Shown here: positions 15,476 to 23,049 of the stretch, in pieces
Layout of the letters: each line of letters opens with the position of its first letter
How positions within the stretch are numbered: the first letter of the stretch is position 1
Origin: Alphaproteobacteria bacterium
GTDB taxonomy: Bacteria; Pseudomonadota; Alphaproteobacteria; G02398745; G023898745
DNA length: 28,838 bases
Direction of reading: 5' to 3'
Assembly: GCA_027366195.1 (NCBI GenBank)
Contig: DAHXKW010000030.1
Coordinates: 1 to 28,838, forward strand
The notes under the pieces: generated by a model
Told to the model about the DNA's origin: nothing
Database searches by the model: none
What the model saw: the letters and a program-made list of their open reading frames with translations, nothing else
Position numbers and translations under genes: made by a program

Positions 15476-16711
15476 CTATTTATTTGAAAATATTAAGGCA
15501 GCATTTGCACCACCAAAACCAAAAGAATTCGACAGGACATAGTTTCCTTCGAATTCCTGTGGAACCCAGGGAACAAAATTAAGTTTATCATCAACTGGTT
15601 CCTCAAGGTTAATTGTTGGTGGTACTATATGATTTTGCAAAGCTAAAATGCTAATTATTGCCTCTAAGCTACCCGCTGCTCCAAGTAAATGTCCTGTCAT
15701 AGACTTAGTGGAAGAAATTTTTATTTTTTCACTATAACCATTAAATACACTTTTAATCGCTGCAATCTCTGTATCATCACCTTTTTTCGTAGATGTAGCA
15801 TGAGCATTAATATAACTAACATCATTATGATCAATATGTGCATCTGCTAACGCTTTACGCATAGCCAATTGAGCACCTCGACCATCTTCAGGAGGCATTG
15901 TCATGTGATACGCATCAGATGAAGCACCATAACCAGATAAATATGCATGAATTCTTGCCCCTCGCTTTTGCGCATGCACTTCGGATTCAAGCACTAAAAT
16001 AGCCGAACCATCCCCCATTACAAAACCATCCCGATCCTTATCAAAAGGGCGAGAGGCTTTTTCAGGCACATCATTATAGTGAGTAGATAAAGCACCCGCT
16101 GCTAAAAATCCTGACAATCCTATGGGATGAATAGCAGCTTCTGCGCCTCCGCAAATAACTACATCTGCATCCCCTTGCTGAATCATTCTCATACCATTCC
16201 CAATGGCATGAGAACCAGTAGCGCAAGCAGACACTATAGCACTTGATGGCCCATAAATCTGAAAAGCACAGGCAATATGCCCGGCTAACATATTTGATAA
16301 TGCTTTTGGAATAAAAAAAGGAGATACACGGTGCACACCATATTCCGCTGTGCGCACCATATTATTGTATAACTCTTGTAAACCGCCAATTCCGGATCCC
16401 ACTATGATGGCGCATGCTTCTGGATTAATCTGAGCATGATTTAAACCCGCATCTTCCCAAGCTTGATGCGCTGCATATAAACCATATACAGAATAAGGAT
16501 CCATTTTACGCTGTTCTGTTTTAGGAACATATTTTTCCGGGTTGAATTCACCAAACACAGGCGCACCGATACGGCAATCTAACTTGTGCTCACTATCTAT
16601 CTCTAACGCCCGAATACCAGAACTCCCTTTTAATAAGGCATCGAAAATATTTTCATAATTATCACCATGACTTGTAATTGCACCCATCCCGGTTACAACA
16701 ACACGTGTCAT
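15476..16711 (-). CDS. fabF: 3-oxoacyl-[acyl-carrier-protein] synthase II
   Basis: Condensing enzyme that elongates acyl-ACP with malonyl-ACP in type II fatty acid synthesis. The 411 aa match KAS II in length. The active-site cysteine lies in IVSACATGSHAIG at about residue 163. The two catalytic histidines lie in INAHATSTKKGD (AHGTST is more usual) and in KSMTGHLLGAAGS. The C-terminus has the typical SNSFGFGGANAALIF. The start codon overlaps the stop of the upstream acyl carrier protein gene by one base (TAATG), indicating coupled translation. This acpP-fabF order is the classical one, though fabD and fabG are absent here. Confidence 0.95.
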   Translation of the reverse strand: MTRVVVTGMGAITSHGDNYENIFDALLKGSSGIRALEIDSEHKLDCRIGAPVFGEFNPEKYVPKTEQRKMDPYSVYGLYAAHQAWEDAGLNHAQINPEACAIIVGSGIGGLQELYNNMVRTAEYGVHRVSPFFIPKALSNMLAGHIACAFQIYGPSSAIVSACATGSHAIGNGMRMIQQGDADVVICGGAEAAIHPIGLSGFLAAGALSTHYNDVPEKASRPFDKDRDGFVMGDGSAILVLESEVHAQKRGARIHAYLSGYGASSDAYHMTMPPEDGRGAQLAMRKALADAHIDHNDVSYINAHATSTKKGDDTEIAAIKSVFNGYSEKIKISSTKSMTGHLLGAAGSLEAIISILALQNHIVPPTINLEEPVDDKLNFVPWVPQEFEGNYVLSNSFGFGGANAALIFSNK

Positions 16712-16962
16712 TATGCAGCTACTTTTTTCTGTATATAGGTCAAAATATCTTCTACAGTTTTAAAATTAGCCGCATCTTCTAAAGGAATATCAATCTTGCA
16801 GATATCTTCACAATCCATAAGTAGCTCGGCATAACTTAAGCTATCTAAAACGATATCCACATTGATTTGGCTAGTACGCTTAATATTCGAAGAATCAATG
16901 CCAGATTTTTCAGAAATTAAACTGATTACTTTTTCTTCCCATTGGTCCATAGACAAACCCAA
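16711..16962 (-). CDS. Acyl carrier protein, divergent
   Basis: An 83-aa acidic helical protein that carries acyl chains on a phosphopantetheine arm. The attachment serine is in the DSL motif (IVLDSLSYAELL) at about residue 42. Helix II reads LSYAELLMDCEDICKIDIP in place of the common LDTVELVMALEEEF, so it diverges from typical housekeeping AcpP, though the closing FKTVEDILTYIQ is normal. Start may be at M1 or M5. Being translationally coupled to fabF, it may be the main ACP of a fast-evolving genome, or a second ACP for a special acyl product. The sequence alone does not decide. Confidence 0.85.
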   Translation of the reverse strand: MGLSMDQWEEKVISLISEKSGIDSSNIKRTSQINVDIVLDSLSYAELLMDCEDICKIDIPLEDAANFKTVEDILTYIQKKVAA

Positions 16963-17007
16963 CAGTGGTATTTATATTATTTTATATAGTTTTGGCTTAA
17001 AAAAAAG

Positions 17008-17433
17008 TTAAGCTGTAATTGATTTAAGAAACCACACCATTTTTGAATGATAACGAACACGTTCAATCAATAAATCCTCTGTTCCCACATCCTGCGCATC
17101 TCTTGTTTCAGCAATCGCTTTTGTAATTGTTTCCAAGATTTTTTGATGATCTCCTAGAAGATCCATTAGCATTTGTTTTGCTGGTAATGTGCAATCCCCA
17201 TCTTTTAGACATGTTTTCGTTCTAAAGAAATCAAAAGTTGCAGGAACATTGCGACCAATAATTCTAATTTGTTCAGCCAAATCATCAGCTGCAACAGCTA
17301 ACGCCTCATACATATCCTGAAGCAATAAATGATAATCTCTAAAATTAGGACTTATAATATTCCAGTGATAATTTTGTGTCTTTAAATACAATACGTATGT
17401 ATCTGCCAAAACACTTTCCATGGTCTCCATCAT
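17008..17433 (-). CDS. dps: Dps family ferritin-like DNA-binding/iron-storage protein
   Basis: Dps stores iron as ferric oxide in a 12-subunit shell and protects DNA against peroxide. The 141 aa cover the four-helix bundle. Ferroxidase-site residues are visible: the histidines in TQNYHWNI and DYHLLLQDMYEAL, and the D/E pair in AADDLAEQIR. The usual RALG-like segment appears as RIIGRNVPATF, and the last helix ends with RYHSKMVWFLKSITA. The protein is shorter at the N-terminus than many Dps proteins (150-170 aa), lacking a Lys-rich DNA-binding tail, so non-specific DNA binding may be weak or absent. It follows the membrane protein gene by 30 bases and may belong to one transcript with ssb. Confidence 0.88.
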   Translation of the reverse strand: MMETMESVLADTYVLYLKTQNYHWNIISPNFRDYHLLLQDMYEALAVAADDLAEQIRIIGRNVPATFDFFRTKTCLKDGDCTLPAKQMLMDLLGDHQKILETITKAIAETRDAQDVGTEDLLIERVRYHSKMVWFLKSITA

Positions 17434-17463
17434 CTTTGAACTCGAAGTTAAATATCTCTAAGA

Positions 17464-17862
17464 TCAGTGTACATTGAAATTTTTTATTTTACTAAAAATT
17501 AATATAATTCCTACGAAAATCCCAACAAATTCAAACCAACTTGGCATACGAACCTGTTGATAAAATAGAAAATAAACAATAAATGTTATCAGCCTGTCGC
17601 AAAGTAATCCAATTATATAAGGCAAAATAACCTGCTCAATACTATAGTGACGTAGATTGAAAAAAGCATAATACCTAAGACGTAACATTAACCAATAACT
17701 TAAAGCTGAGATCAATATCGGTACATCTAATAAAATAGATCGCATGAGTAAAAAAATAACAAAATACCAAAGAGGGTATGTAAAGTAACTAACACACAAA
17801 AAATCTAGCGAAAAATGATATATAAAAAAACTAAAGAAGATGAGGTATTTATACCCCTGCAT
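17464..17862 (-). CDS. Small hydrophobic membrane protein, SMR/EamA-like
   Basis: A 132-aa protein composed almost entirely of hydrophobic and aromatic residues, with about four transmembrane helices (roughly residues 5-25, 28-50, 72-95 and 110-126). Its last segment, SWFEFVGIFVGIILIFSKIK, resembles the final helix of small DMT-superfamily carriers (SMR or half-size EamA proteins), which often work as dimers. No conserved SMR glutamate could be placed with confidence, so the family is uncertain. The ATG at 17862 is 5 bases downstream of the ssb stop, and the dps start lies 30 bases after its own stop, so it is probably co-transcribed with both. Tyr and Phe content is unusually high. Confidence 0.6.
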   Translation of the reverse strand: MQGYKYLIFFSFFIYHFSLDFLCVSYFTYPLWYFVIFLLMRSILLDVPILISALSYWLMLRLRYYAFFNLRHYSIEQVILPYIIGLLCDRLITFIVYFLFYQQVRMPSWFEFVGIFVGIILIFSKIKNFNVH

Positions 17863-17867
17863 GAGTG

Positions 17868-18311
17868 CTAGAATGGAATCTCATCATCTGGAATTGAACC
17901 ACCAGCTTGCGTAGCTGCCACTCTATGACCTGAATCAAAATCTGCAGATCCACCTTCTCCCTTCGGCGTTAAAATGGTTAATTCACCTCTGAAGCGACTC
18001 AAAACAACTTCTGTTGTATAACGTTCTTTCCCTTCTTTATCAGTCCATTGACGCGTTTGCAACTGACCTTCAATGTAAAGCTTCGTTCCTTTATGCACAT
18101 ACCTTTCTACCACATCCACCAAATTCGGATTAAAAATAACTACCCGGTGCCATTCTGTTTTATCTTTTCTTTCACCTGTCAACTTATCCTTCCAACCCTC
18201 AGATGTTGCCAAAGAAAAATTCGCTATTTTAGAACCATCGTTGGTAGATCTGATCTCTGGATCAGCACCTACATTACCTACAAGAATTACTTTATTGACC
18301 GAACCAGCCAT
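17868..18311 (-). CDS. ssb: Single-stranded DNA-binding protein
   Basis: SSB coats single-stranded DNA in replication, repair and recombination and recruits partners with its acidic tip. From the ATG at 18311 it has 147 aa. The frame is open up to 18350, but MAGSVNKVILVGNVGADPEIR is the family start, and GGAAG upstream of 18311 can act as ribosome binding site. The OB fold (about residues 3-110) has the conserved IANFSLATSEGWKDK, TEWHRVVIF, YVHKGTKLYIEGQLQTRQW and TTEVVL. The short linker ends in the canonical C-terminal peptide DDEIPF. It heads a minus-strand run leading toward fabF. Confidence 0.96.
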   Translation of the reverse strand: MAGSVNKVILVGNVGADPEIRSTNDGSKIANFSLATSEGWKDKLTGERKDKTEWHRVVIFNPNLVDVVERYVHKGTKLYIEGQLQTRQWTDKEGKERYTTEVVLSRFRGELTILTPKGEGGSADFDSGHRVAATQAGGSIPDDEIPF

Positions 18312-18383
18312 ATCACTTACTTCCAAACATCCTACGCTAGGGTAAAACAAAAAAAGTTAAATAAAAAGAAATTTTGGATTTTT

Positions 18384-18806
18384 TTATGACATTTTTTCAA
18401 CGCGTCTCTTATGCCTTTCTTCTCCTGAAAATTCCGTATTAATAAATACGTCCAAAATTGAAAAAGCTGTACCAGTATCTAATAAACGCTCACCTAAACA
18501 AAGTACATTCGCATCGTTGTGTGACCTCGCTAAACGCGCCATCTCAACAGACAAGCAATTAACTGCACGTATATGTTTAAAACGATTAGCGGCGATACAT
18601 ACCCCAGAACCGGAACCACAAATCAATACCCCAAATGCCATCGGATCTTGTATTAGTTTTAAAGCTAATTTTTGAGCAAAATCAGGGTAATCAACAGGTG
18701 CATCTGAATCTGTTCCTAAATCAATCATCTGTGGGTATTTGTGTAAAATAGCTTTTTTCAGATCAAATCCAGCATGATCAGATGCTATATATATTTTCAT
18801 TATCAT
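18384..18806 (-). CDS. rpiB: Ribose-5-phosphate isomerase B
   Basis: Interconverts ribose-5-phosphate and ribulose-5-phosphate in the non-oxidative pentose phosphate pathway. The family start is MKIYIASDHAG (18800), with a second ATG two codons before (18806). The open frame reaches 18893 but those residues are atypical and overlap the divergent SemiSWEET gene. A GAGG lies about 12 bases upstream of 18806. The protein is about 140 aa, a normal RpiB size. Signature blocks are DYPDFAQKLA, ICGSGSGVCIAANR containing the catalytic Cys region, and SHNDANVLCLGERLL. The tail ERHKRRVEKM is typical. Confidence 0.94.
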   Translation of the reverse strand: MIMKIYIASDHAGFDLKKAILHKYPQMIDLGTDSDAPVDYPDFAQKLALKLIQDPMAFGVLICGSGSGVCIAANRFKHIRAVNCLSVEMARLARSHNDANVLCLGERLLDTGTAFSILDVFINTEFSGEERHKRRVEKMS

Positions 18807-18842
18807 TGTACAAGCTACCTCTCTTAATACAGGGTACAAGAA

Positions 18843-19148
18843 ATGTGTTACCATACCACTAACATATTTGATACTAGAAACAATATTTTGCAACTTGTAG
18901 ATATAATAGGGTGCGGCGCTATGTTAGGATCAACATTAGCACTTGTTCCCCAAATTATAAAAATTTATCGATCAAAATCTGCAAAAGATGTTTCTTTGTT
19001 AAGTGCAATAAATTTTTTCATATCAGGTGTTTTATGGGTACTTTATGGTCTTATGGTAAATGCCTGGTCAGTATGGTTAACTAATATTTTCGTAACATTT
19101 TTTGCTTTGATTTTGTTGCGCCTGAAATTGTCTCTTAATCACAAATAA
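18843..19148 (+). CDS. SemiSWEET-family sugar transporter
   Basis: A 101-aa protein with three transmembrane helices forming one MtN3/PQ-loop unit. SemiSWEETs dimerise to make a sugar uniporter. The PQ motif is in ALVPQIIKIYRSKSAKDVS, followed by SAINFFISGVLWVLYGLMVNAW and NIFVTFFALILLRLK, all family hallmarks. The ATG at 18843 gives about 15 residues before TM1 (LVDIIGCGAMLG), so an internal start is possible. It is divergent from rpiB, and its last 72 bases overlap the 3' end of rnd on the other strand. Substrate cannot be read from sequence. Confidence 0.85.
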   Translation: MCYHTTNIFDTRNNILQLVDIIGCGAMLGSTLALVPQIIKIYRSKSAKDVSLLSAINFFISGVLWVLYGLMVNAWSVWLTNIFVTFFALILLRLKLSLNHK

Positions 19149-20195
19149 TTTCTCCATACAACCAGACAATAAAGCTTTACGCCACTTTTGCATGATTGGG
19201 TTGCTTCTATGATCCGACTGTATCAAAAAGTCTATGATCATTTTAGTCGTCGCTATATAATGAGCTGGAATATTTATTAATCTTAGAGATTTTTTAATCT
19301 TCTGATACATAAGATTCACAGCGTAATTTAAATGCGTATGCATCAAGATAGCGGGAACATCTGTCATGTCGCATACTCTTTTGTAAATAGGATAAATTAA
19401 ATCACGCAATGAATTATCTGGTAAAAATAGATTATAAGGAATATCACAAGTTAATTGTCTTAAGGTTTGATCAGAAATAACAAGGTTTCTGGCCATATTA
19501 TGTCGTTGGCAATAATCTTCTCGCCAACTAAGTAAATAATAAACAATACGCATATGATCTAGTGATCCCATTTCCATACCAAAGTGCTTCACATAATAAT
19601 AATCACCACACCGTTCATATACTTCTTTCTCCTCAAATGATTTCATAATATTCTTCATCAGCATTTTACGGTTCAAAGCTAGTAATTTCGTATGAAGCTC
19701 ATGATATAAACTTAACAAGTAACGAACATCATTAGCGGCATACTCTATTTTTTCTCGATCTAAAGGCCGCTTTGACCAATCAGACCACTGACATTCTTTT
19801 GATAAGCTAACTTGTAGTAAATTTTGACACAAATCTGCGTAACCTACTTGCTCTCCAAAACCAGTTAAAGCAGCGGCAACTTGAGTATCAAAAATATTTC
19901 TAGGCAGTATTTTACAAAAATTATACAGAGCTTCCAGATCTTGATTGCAGGCGTGAAATACCTTCTTAACACCAGAACTCCCAAGCAGATTCCCCAACCA
20001 ATTATATTCAATCGCTACTGGCTCTATAACAAAAACTTGCTTAGCCGTCGCTATTTGAAAAAGATGTAAGATTGGATAAAAAGTTTGTGTACGCTCAAAT
20101 TCAGTGTCAATTGCAACAAGTTTTGTATGATCTAATGCTTTTTTTACCACATCAAAATCACTGATATTCGTTATATAGGTAAAAGAATTATTCAA
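19077..20195 (-). CDS. rnd: Ribonuclease D
   Basis: 3'-5' exoribonuclease that trims tRNA and other structured RNA 3' ends. The 372 aa match the family. The DEDDy exonuclease domain has Exo I VAIDTEFERTQTFYP near residue 30, Exo II HACNQDLEALYNF, NIFDTQVAAALTG, and Exo III YAANDVRYLLSLYHEL with the characteristic Tyr/Asp pair. One HRDC-type helical domain follows (about residues 205-285). The C-terminal tail, rich in Gln, Lys and Arg, is encoded by the part overlapping the SemiSWEET gene. It is divergent from ruvC with a 60-base spacer. Confidence 0.93.
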   Translation of the reverse strand: MNNSFTYITNISDFDVVKKALDHTKLVAIDTEFERTQTFYPILHLFQIATAKQVFVIEPVAIEYNWLGNLLGSSGVKKVFHACNQDLEALYNFCKILPRNIFDTQVAAALTGFGEQVGYADLCQNLLQVSLSKECQWSDWSKRPLDREKIEYAANDVRYLLSLYHELHTKLLALNRKMLMKNIMKSFEEKEVYERCGDYYYVKHFGMEMGSLDHMRIVYYLLSWREDYCQRHNMARNLVISDQTLRQLTCDIPYNLFLPDNSLRDLIYPIYKRVCDMTDVPAILMHTHLNYAVNLMYQKIKKSLRLINIPAHYIATTKMIIDFLIQSDHRSNPIMQKWRKALLSGCMEKLFVIKRQFQAQQNQSKKCYENIS

Positions 20196-20255
20196 GACAA
20201 TTTAATGTTCTTATAATCCATTATAGTGTGAAACATTGTAATACTCAGCGCAACT

Positions 20256-20756
20256 ATGAAAATTATCGGTCTTGATCCTGGCCTCCGCTATTGTGGCTTT
20301 GGAATTATCGATGTTGAAGGCAATCAGATGAAGTTAGTCACACATAATATTATAAAAGTGCCTACCAATATCACTATTGAAAAACGTTTGGCTGTTTTAT
20401 TTACAGAATTAAAATCAATCTTTGAAATCTACAAACCGCAAGAGGCAAGCCTAGAACAAATATTCTTTAACTCTAATGCACAAACTTCTATGCTACTTGG
20501 AATGGCTAGAGGTGTAATAGCACTTATACCTGGAATATTTAATATTCCCTTATACGAATATGCACCAAAAACAATTAAGCAGGCTACGGTTGGATTCGGA
20601 AATGCCGACAAAGAGCAAATAAAGAAAATGGTATGTATAATCCTAAATTACAGAAATCCAATCACAGCAGATGAAGCCGACGCCTTAGCTGCAGCCATTT
20701 GCCATGCGCATCATTCTAAATTTGGCAGTTTAATTGCTAGAACAGGAGAAAAATAA
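20256..20756 (+). CDS. ruvC: Holliday junction endonuclease RuvC
   Basis: Resolves Holliday junctions by symmetrical cleavage during recombination, acting with RuvAB. The 166 aa are normal. The N-terminal MKIIGLDPGLRYCGFG carries the first catalytic Asp (D7). The catalytic Glu is in ASLEQIFF (VEQVF in most). The last two acids are in TADEADALAAAICH. The usual ruvA and ruvB genes are not next to it. It is followed after 34 bases by an effector-binding-domain gene and mrdA, which may form one transcript. Confidence 0.95.
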   Translation: MKIIGLDPGLRYCGFGIIDVEGNQMKLVTHNIIKVPTNITIEKRLAVLFTELKSIFEIYKPQEASLEQIFFNSNAQTSMLLGMARGVIALIPGIFNIPLYEYAPKTIKQATVGFGNADKEQIKKMVCIILNYRNPITADEADALAAAICHAHHSKFGSLIARTGEK

Positions 20757-20790
20757 GATATAATACTTAAAAGCTTATACAACACCAAAA

Positions 20791-21279
20791 ATGTTAATAC
20801 AGAAAATTCGCAAACCAGAAATGTGCCTAATTGGCATTAGTGCAAGAACTAACAATAAAAATGAATTCAACCCGGAAACAGCCCAAATCCCTCTTACCTT
20901 ACAAAAATATTTTCAAGAACAGACTGCCAGCCAGCTCCCTAAAAGAAAAAAGCCTGGCACAACCTATGCTGTTTACACAGAATATGAAAGTGACGCAAAT
21001 GGTGACTATACTTACTTCCTTGGAGAAGAGGTGGAAAACCTTGAAGATATTCCGGTAGGATTAACCAAATTAATTATACCTGAACAATCATACACTCAAT
21101 TTACTAGTGATCCTGGCGTCATGCCCGGTATCTGTATAGATTTGTGGAAAAAGATCTGGACCCTTGATCCTAAAGAATTAGGTGGGGAACGTATTTACAC
21201 TGCTGATTTTGAAATTTATGATGAACGTGCTCAAAATCCATCTAACACAACTCTAGACATATGCATCGCCATAAAATAA
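20791..21279 (+). CDS. GyrI/Cass2-like effector-binding domain protein
   Basis: A stand-alone effector-binding domain of 162 aa, related to the ligand-binding half of AraC/MerR-type regulators (GyrI-like, Cass2 group). Visible hallmarks are the opening PEMCLIGISARTNN, the YAVYTEYESDANGDYTYFLGEEV strand pair, and the end with LWKKIWTLDPKELGGER and DFEIYDER. No DNA-binding helix-turn-helix is present, so it is not itself a DNA-binding regulator by sequence. Members bind small, often cationic or hydrophobic, compounds; the ligand here is unknown. It sits 34 bases after ruvC and 6 bases before mrdA, a context that suggests co-expression but no obvious common pathway. Confidence 0.75.
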   Translation: MLIQKIRKPEMCLIGISARTNNKNEFNPETAQIPLTLQKYFQEQTASQLPKRKKPGTTYAVYTEYESDANGDYTYFLGEEVENLEDIPVGLTKLIIPEQSYTQFTSDPGVMPGICIDLWKKIWTLDPKELGGERIYTADFEIYDERAQNPSNTTLDICIAIK

Positions 21280-21285
21280 TCTTAT

Positions 21286-23049
21286 ATGCGCCAGCAAAGC
21301 TACTCGCTTAATCGAATTTGGTTCCTTCTTGGCATTAAAATCTTTCTGTTATTTTTCCTTATTTTAAGGTTAGGACAACTTGCCATCATTCAAAATCCAC
21401 ATTATAAGACTTTGGCTAAAGGCAATCGAATCCATAGCCGTATGTTGCCAGCCGAACGCGGTAGAATTCTGGACTGTTACGGCAATGTTCTTGCAGAAAC
21501 AGCACAAACGTATAGCGGATATATTTATGCAAAAACAAGGGAAAAACTAAACACCAAACTTTATGAGATGGAAGCAATAACAGGAAAACCTGTCAGTCTG
21601 CTAGGCGGATTTACGCAAAGACGTATTTTACCTATAAAAGAAAATTTATCTTGGGAAGATATGGCAAAACTAGAAACATACGCCCTCCCTGGAATCTTTG
21701 TTACATCAACATTTAGCAGGTCATACCCCATCAAAGCAGTATTTAGCCATGTACTTGGTTATGTTTCCCCCCCAACAGCGCAAGATGCTACTTTCTTACA
21801 GCATCCATTTTTATTAGTCGGACACGGCGGCGGAATCGAGCAAGTTTATGATGATCAGCTAAGAGGAGAAATGGGATTTGTTGAAGAAGAAATGGATTCA
21901 AAACGACGACTAGTACGTATCTTAGACACTACCTCCCCCCAAAGCGGTCAAGACCTTAAGACCACACTAGACAAAGATTTGCAAGAGTTCACCTATCGTA
22001 TGTTTGAAGAAGAAGGCATAAAAAGTGGAGGGATTGTTATCCTTGATGCTAATACTGGTGCTATTAAAACCTTGGTCTCATATCCATCACACGATGCTAA
22101 TAACTTAATTGAAGGTATATCACCTTCAGTTTGGCGAGAACTCTGCTGTAATTCCTACAGGCCTTTATTTAATAAGGTTATACAAGGACAATATGCTCCC
22201 GGGTCGATTTTTAAAATTATAATTGCTTTAGCGGCTCTACGTTCTGGTTTGATCACAGAACAAACTACATGCTATTGCCCCGGTTATATGGAGTGTGGCA
22301 ACAGACGATTTCATTGCTGGGCATGGCGCAAAGGCGGACATGGGACAGTCGATTTTTACAAAGCCATGGCAAATTCATGCGATGTATTCTTTTATCAGCT
22401 TGCAAAAAAACTAAAGCTTCAAGATGTGGTCGATATAGCCACAGCTTTGGGACTTGGTGAAAAAACGGGCATTGACCTCATGTATGAAAAAAAAGGTTTA
22501 CTCCCTAAAAAAGCTTGGTTCAAACGTCGCAATATTGGAGAAATGCTTAATTTATCAATTGGACAAGGACGCCTCTTGACGACACCAATACAATTAGCAC
22601 GTATGATGGCTATGATTGTCAATGGGGGCTATTCAATAAAACCTTTCATCAATGAAGCCACACTCCGAGAACCTCCTATTCACATCCATTTGTCTGGAGA
22701 GCATTTAAATATTGTAAAAAAAGCTTTAGCAAATGTAATCAACTCACCTGATGGAACTGGCTACCAATTCCACTTTGTTTTGCCGGATGGCTCAAATGGA
22801 TTTGGGGGTAAAACGGGCACAACACAGGTCAGCGGTATTTCACTTGCTGACCGAGCCTCGGGAAATGTCAACAACAAAACAGAGTTTTTACGGGATCACG
22901 CCTTGTTTGTAGGCTTCGCACCCACAGATAAGCCAAAATATATTATTTCTATTATCTTAGAAAACGCTGGCTGGGGGACAAGAGCTTGCCGCATTGGACA
23001 CAAAATATTACAGTATCTTTTGCTTCACCCCAAACAAACCAAAGATTAA
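21286..23049 (+). CDS. mrdA: Penicillin-binding protein 2 (peptidoglycan transpeptidase)
   Basis: Class B PBP that crosslinks peptidoglycan for cell elongation with RodA. The 587 aa start with a single membrane anchor (LGIKIFLLFFLILRLGQLAI). The PBP dimerisation domain follows with LPAERGRILDCYGNVLA. The transpeptidase domain holds SxxK as SIFK within QYAPGSIFKIIIALAAL, the second motif as SCD in MANSCDVFFYQLAKK, and KTG in FGGKTGTTQV. The SCD form is usual for PBP2. The rodA partner is absent from the window. Presence of this gene suggests that the cell keeps a peptidoglycan wall. Its stop codon abuts that of the convergent carrier gene with no spacer. Confidence 0.95.
   Translation: MRQQSYSLNRIWFLLGIKIFLLFFLILRLGQLAIIQNPHYKTLAKGNRIHSRMLPAERGRILDCYGNVLAETAQTYSGYIYAKTREKLNTKLYEMEAITGKPVSLLGGFTQRRILPIKENLSWEDMAKLETYALPGIFVTSTFSRSYPIKAVFSHVLGYVSPPTAQDATFLQHPFLLVGHGGGIEQVYDDQLRGEMGFVEEEMDSKRRLVRILDTTSPQSGQDLKTTLDKDLQEFTYRMFEEEGIKSGGIVILDANTGAIKTLVSYPSHDANNLIEGISPSVWRELCCNSYRPLFNKVIQGQYAPGSIFKIIIALAALRSGLITEQTTCYCPGYMECGNRRFHCWAWRKGGHGTVDFYKAMANSCDVFFYQLAKKLKLQDVVDIATALGLGEKTGIDLMYEKKGLLPKKAWFKRRNIGEMLNLSIGQGRLLTTPIQLARMMAMIVNGGYSIKPFINEATLREPPIHIHLSGEHLNIVKKALANVINSPDGTGYQFHFVLPDGSNGFGGKTGTTQVSGISLADRASGNVNNKTEFLRDHALFVGFAPTDKPKYIISIILENAGWGTRACRIGHKILQYLLLHPKQTKD

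Noticed and set aside
18807..18893. N-terminal extension of RpiB
   Set aside because: The extra residues are atypical for the family and would overlap the SemiSWEET start; the internal ATG fits the MKIYIASDHAG family start.
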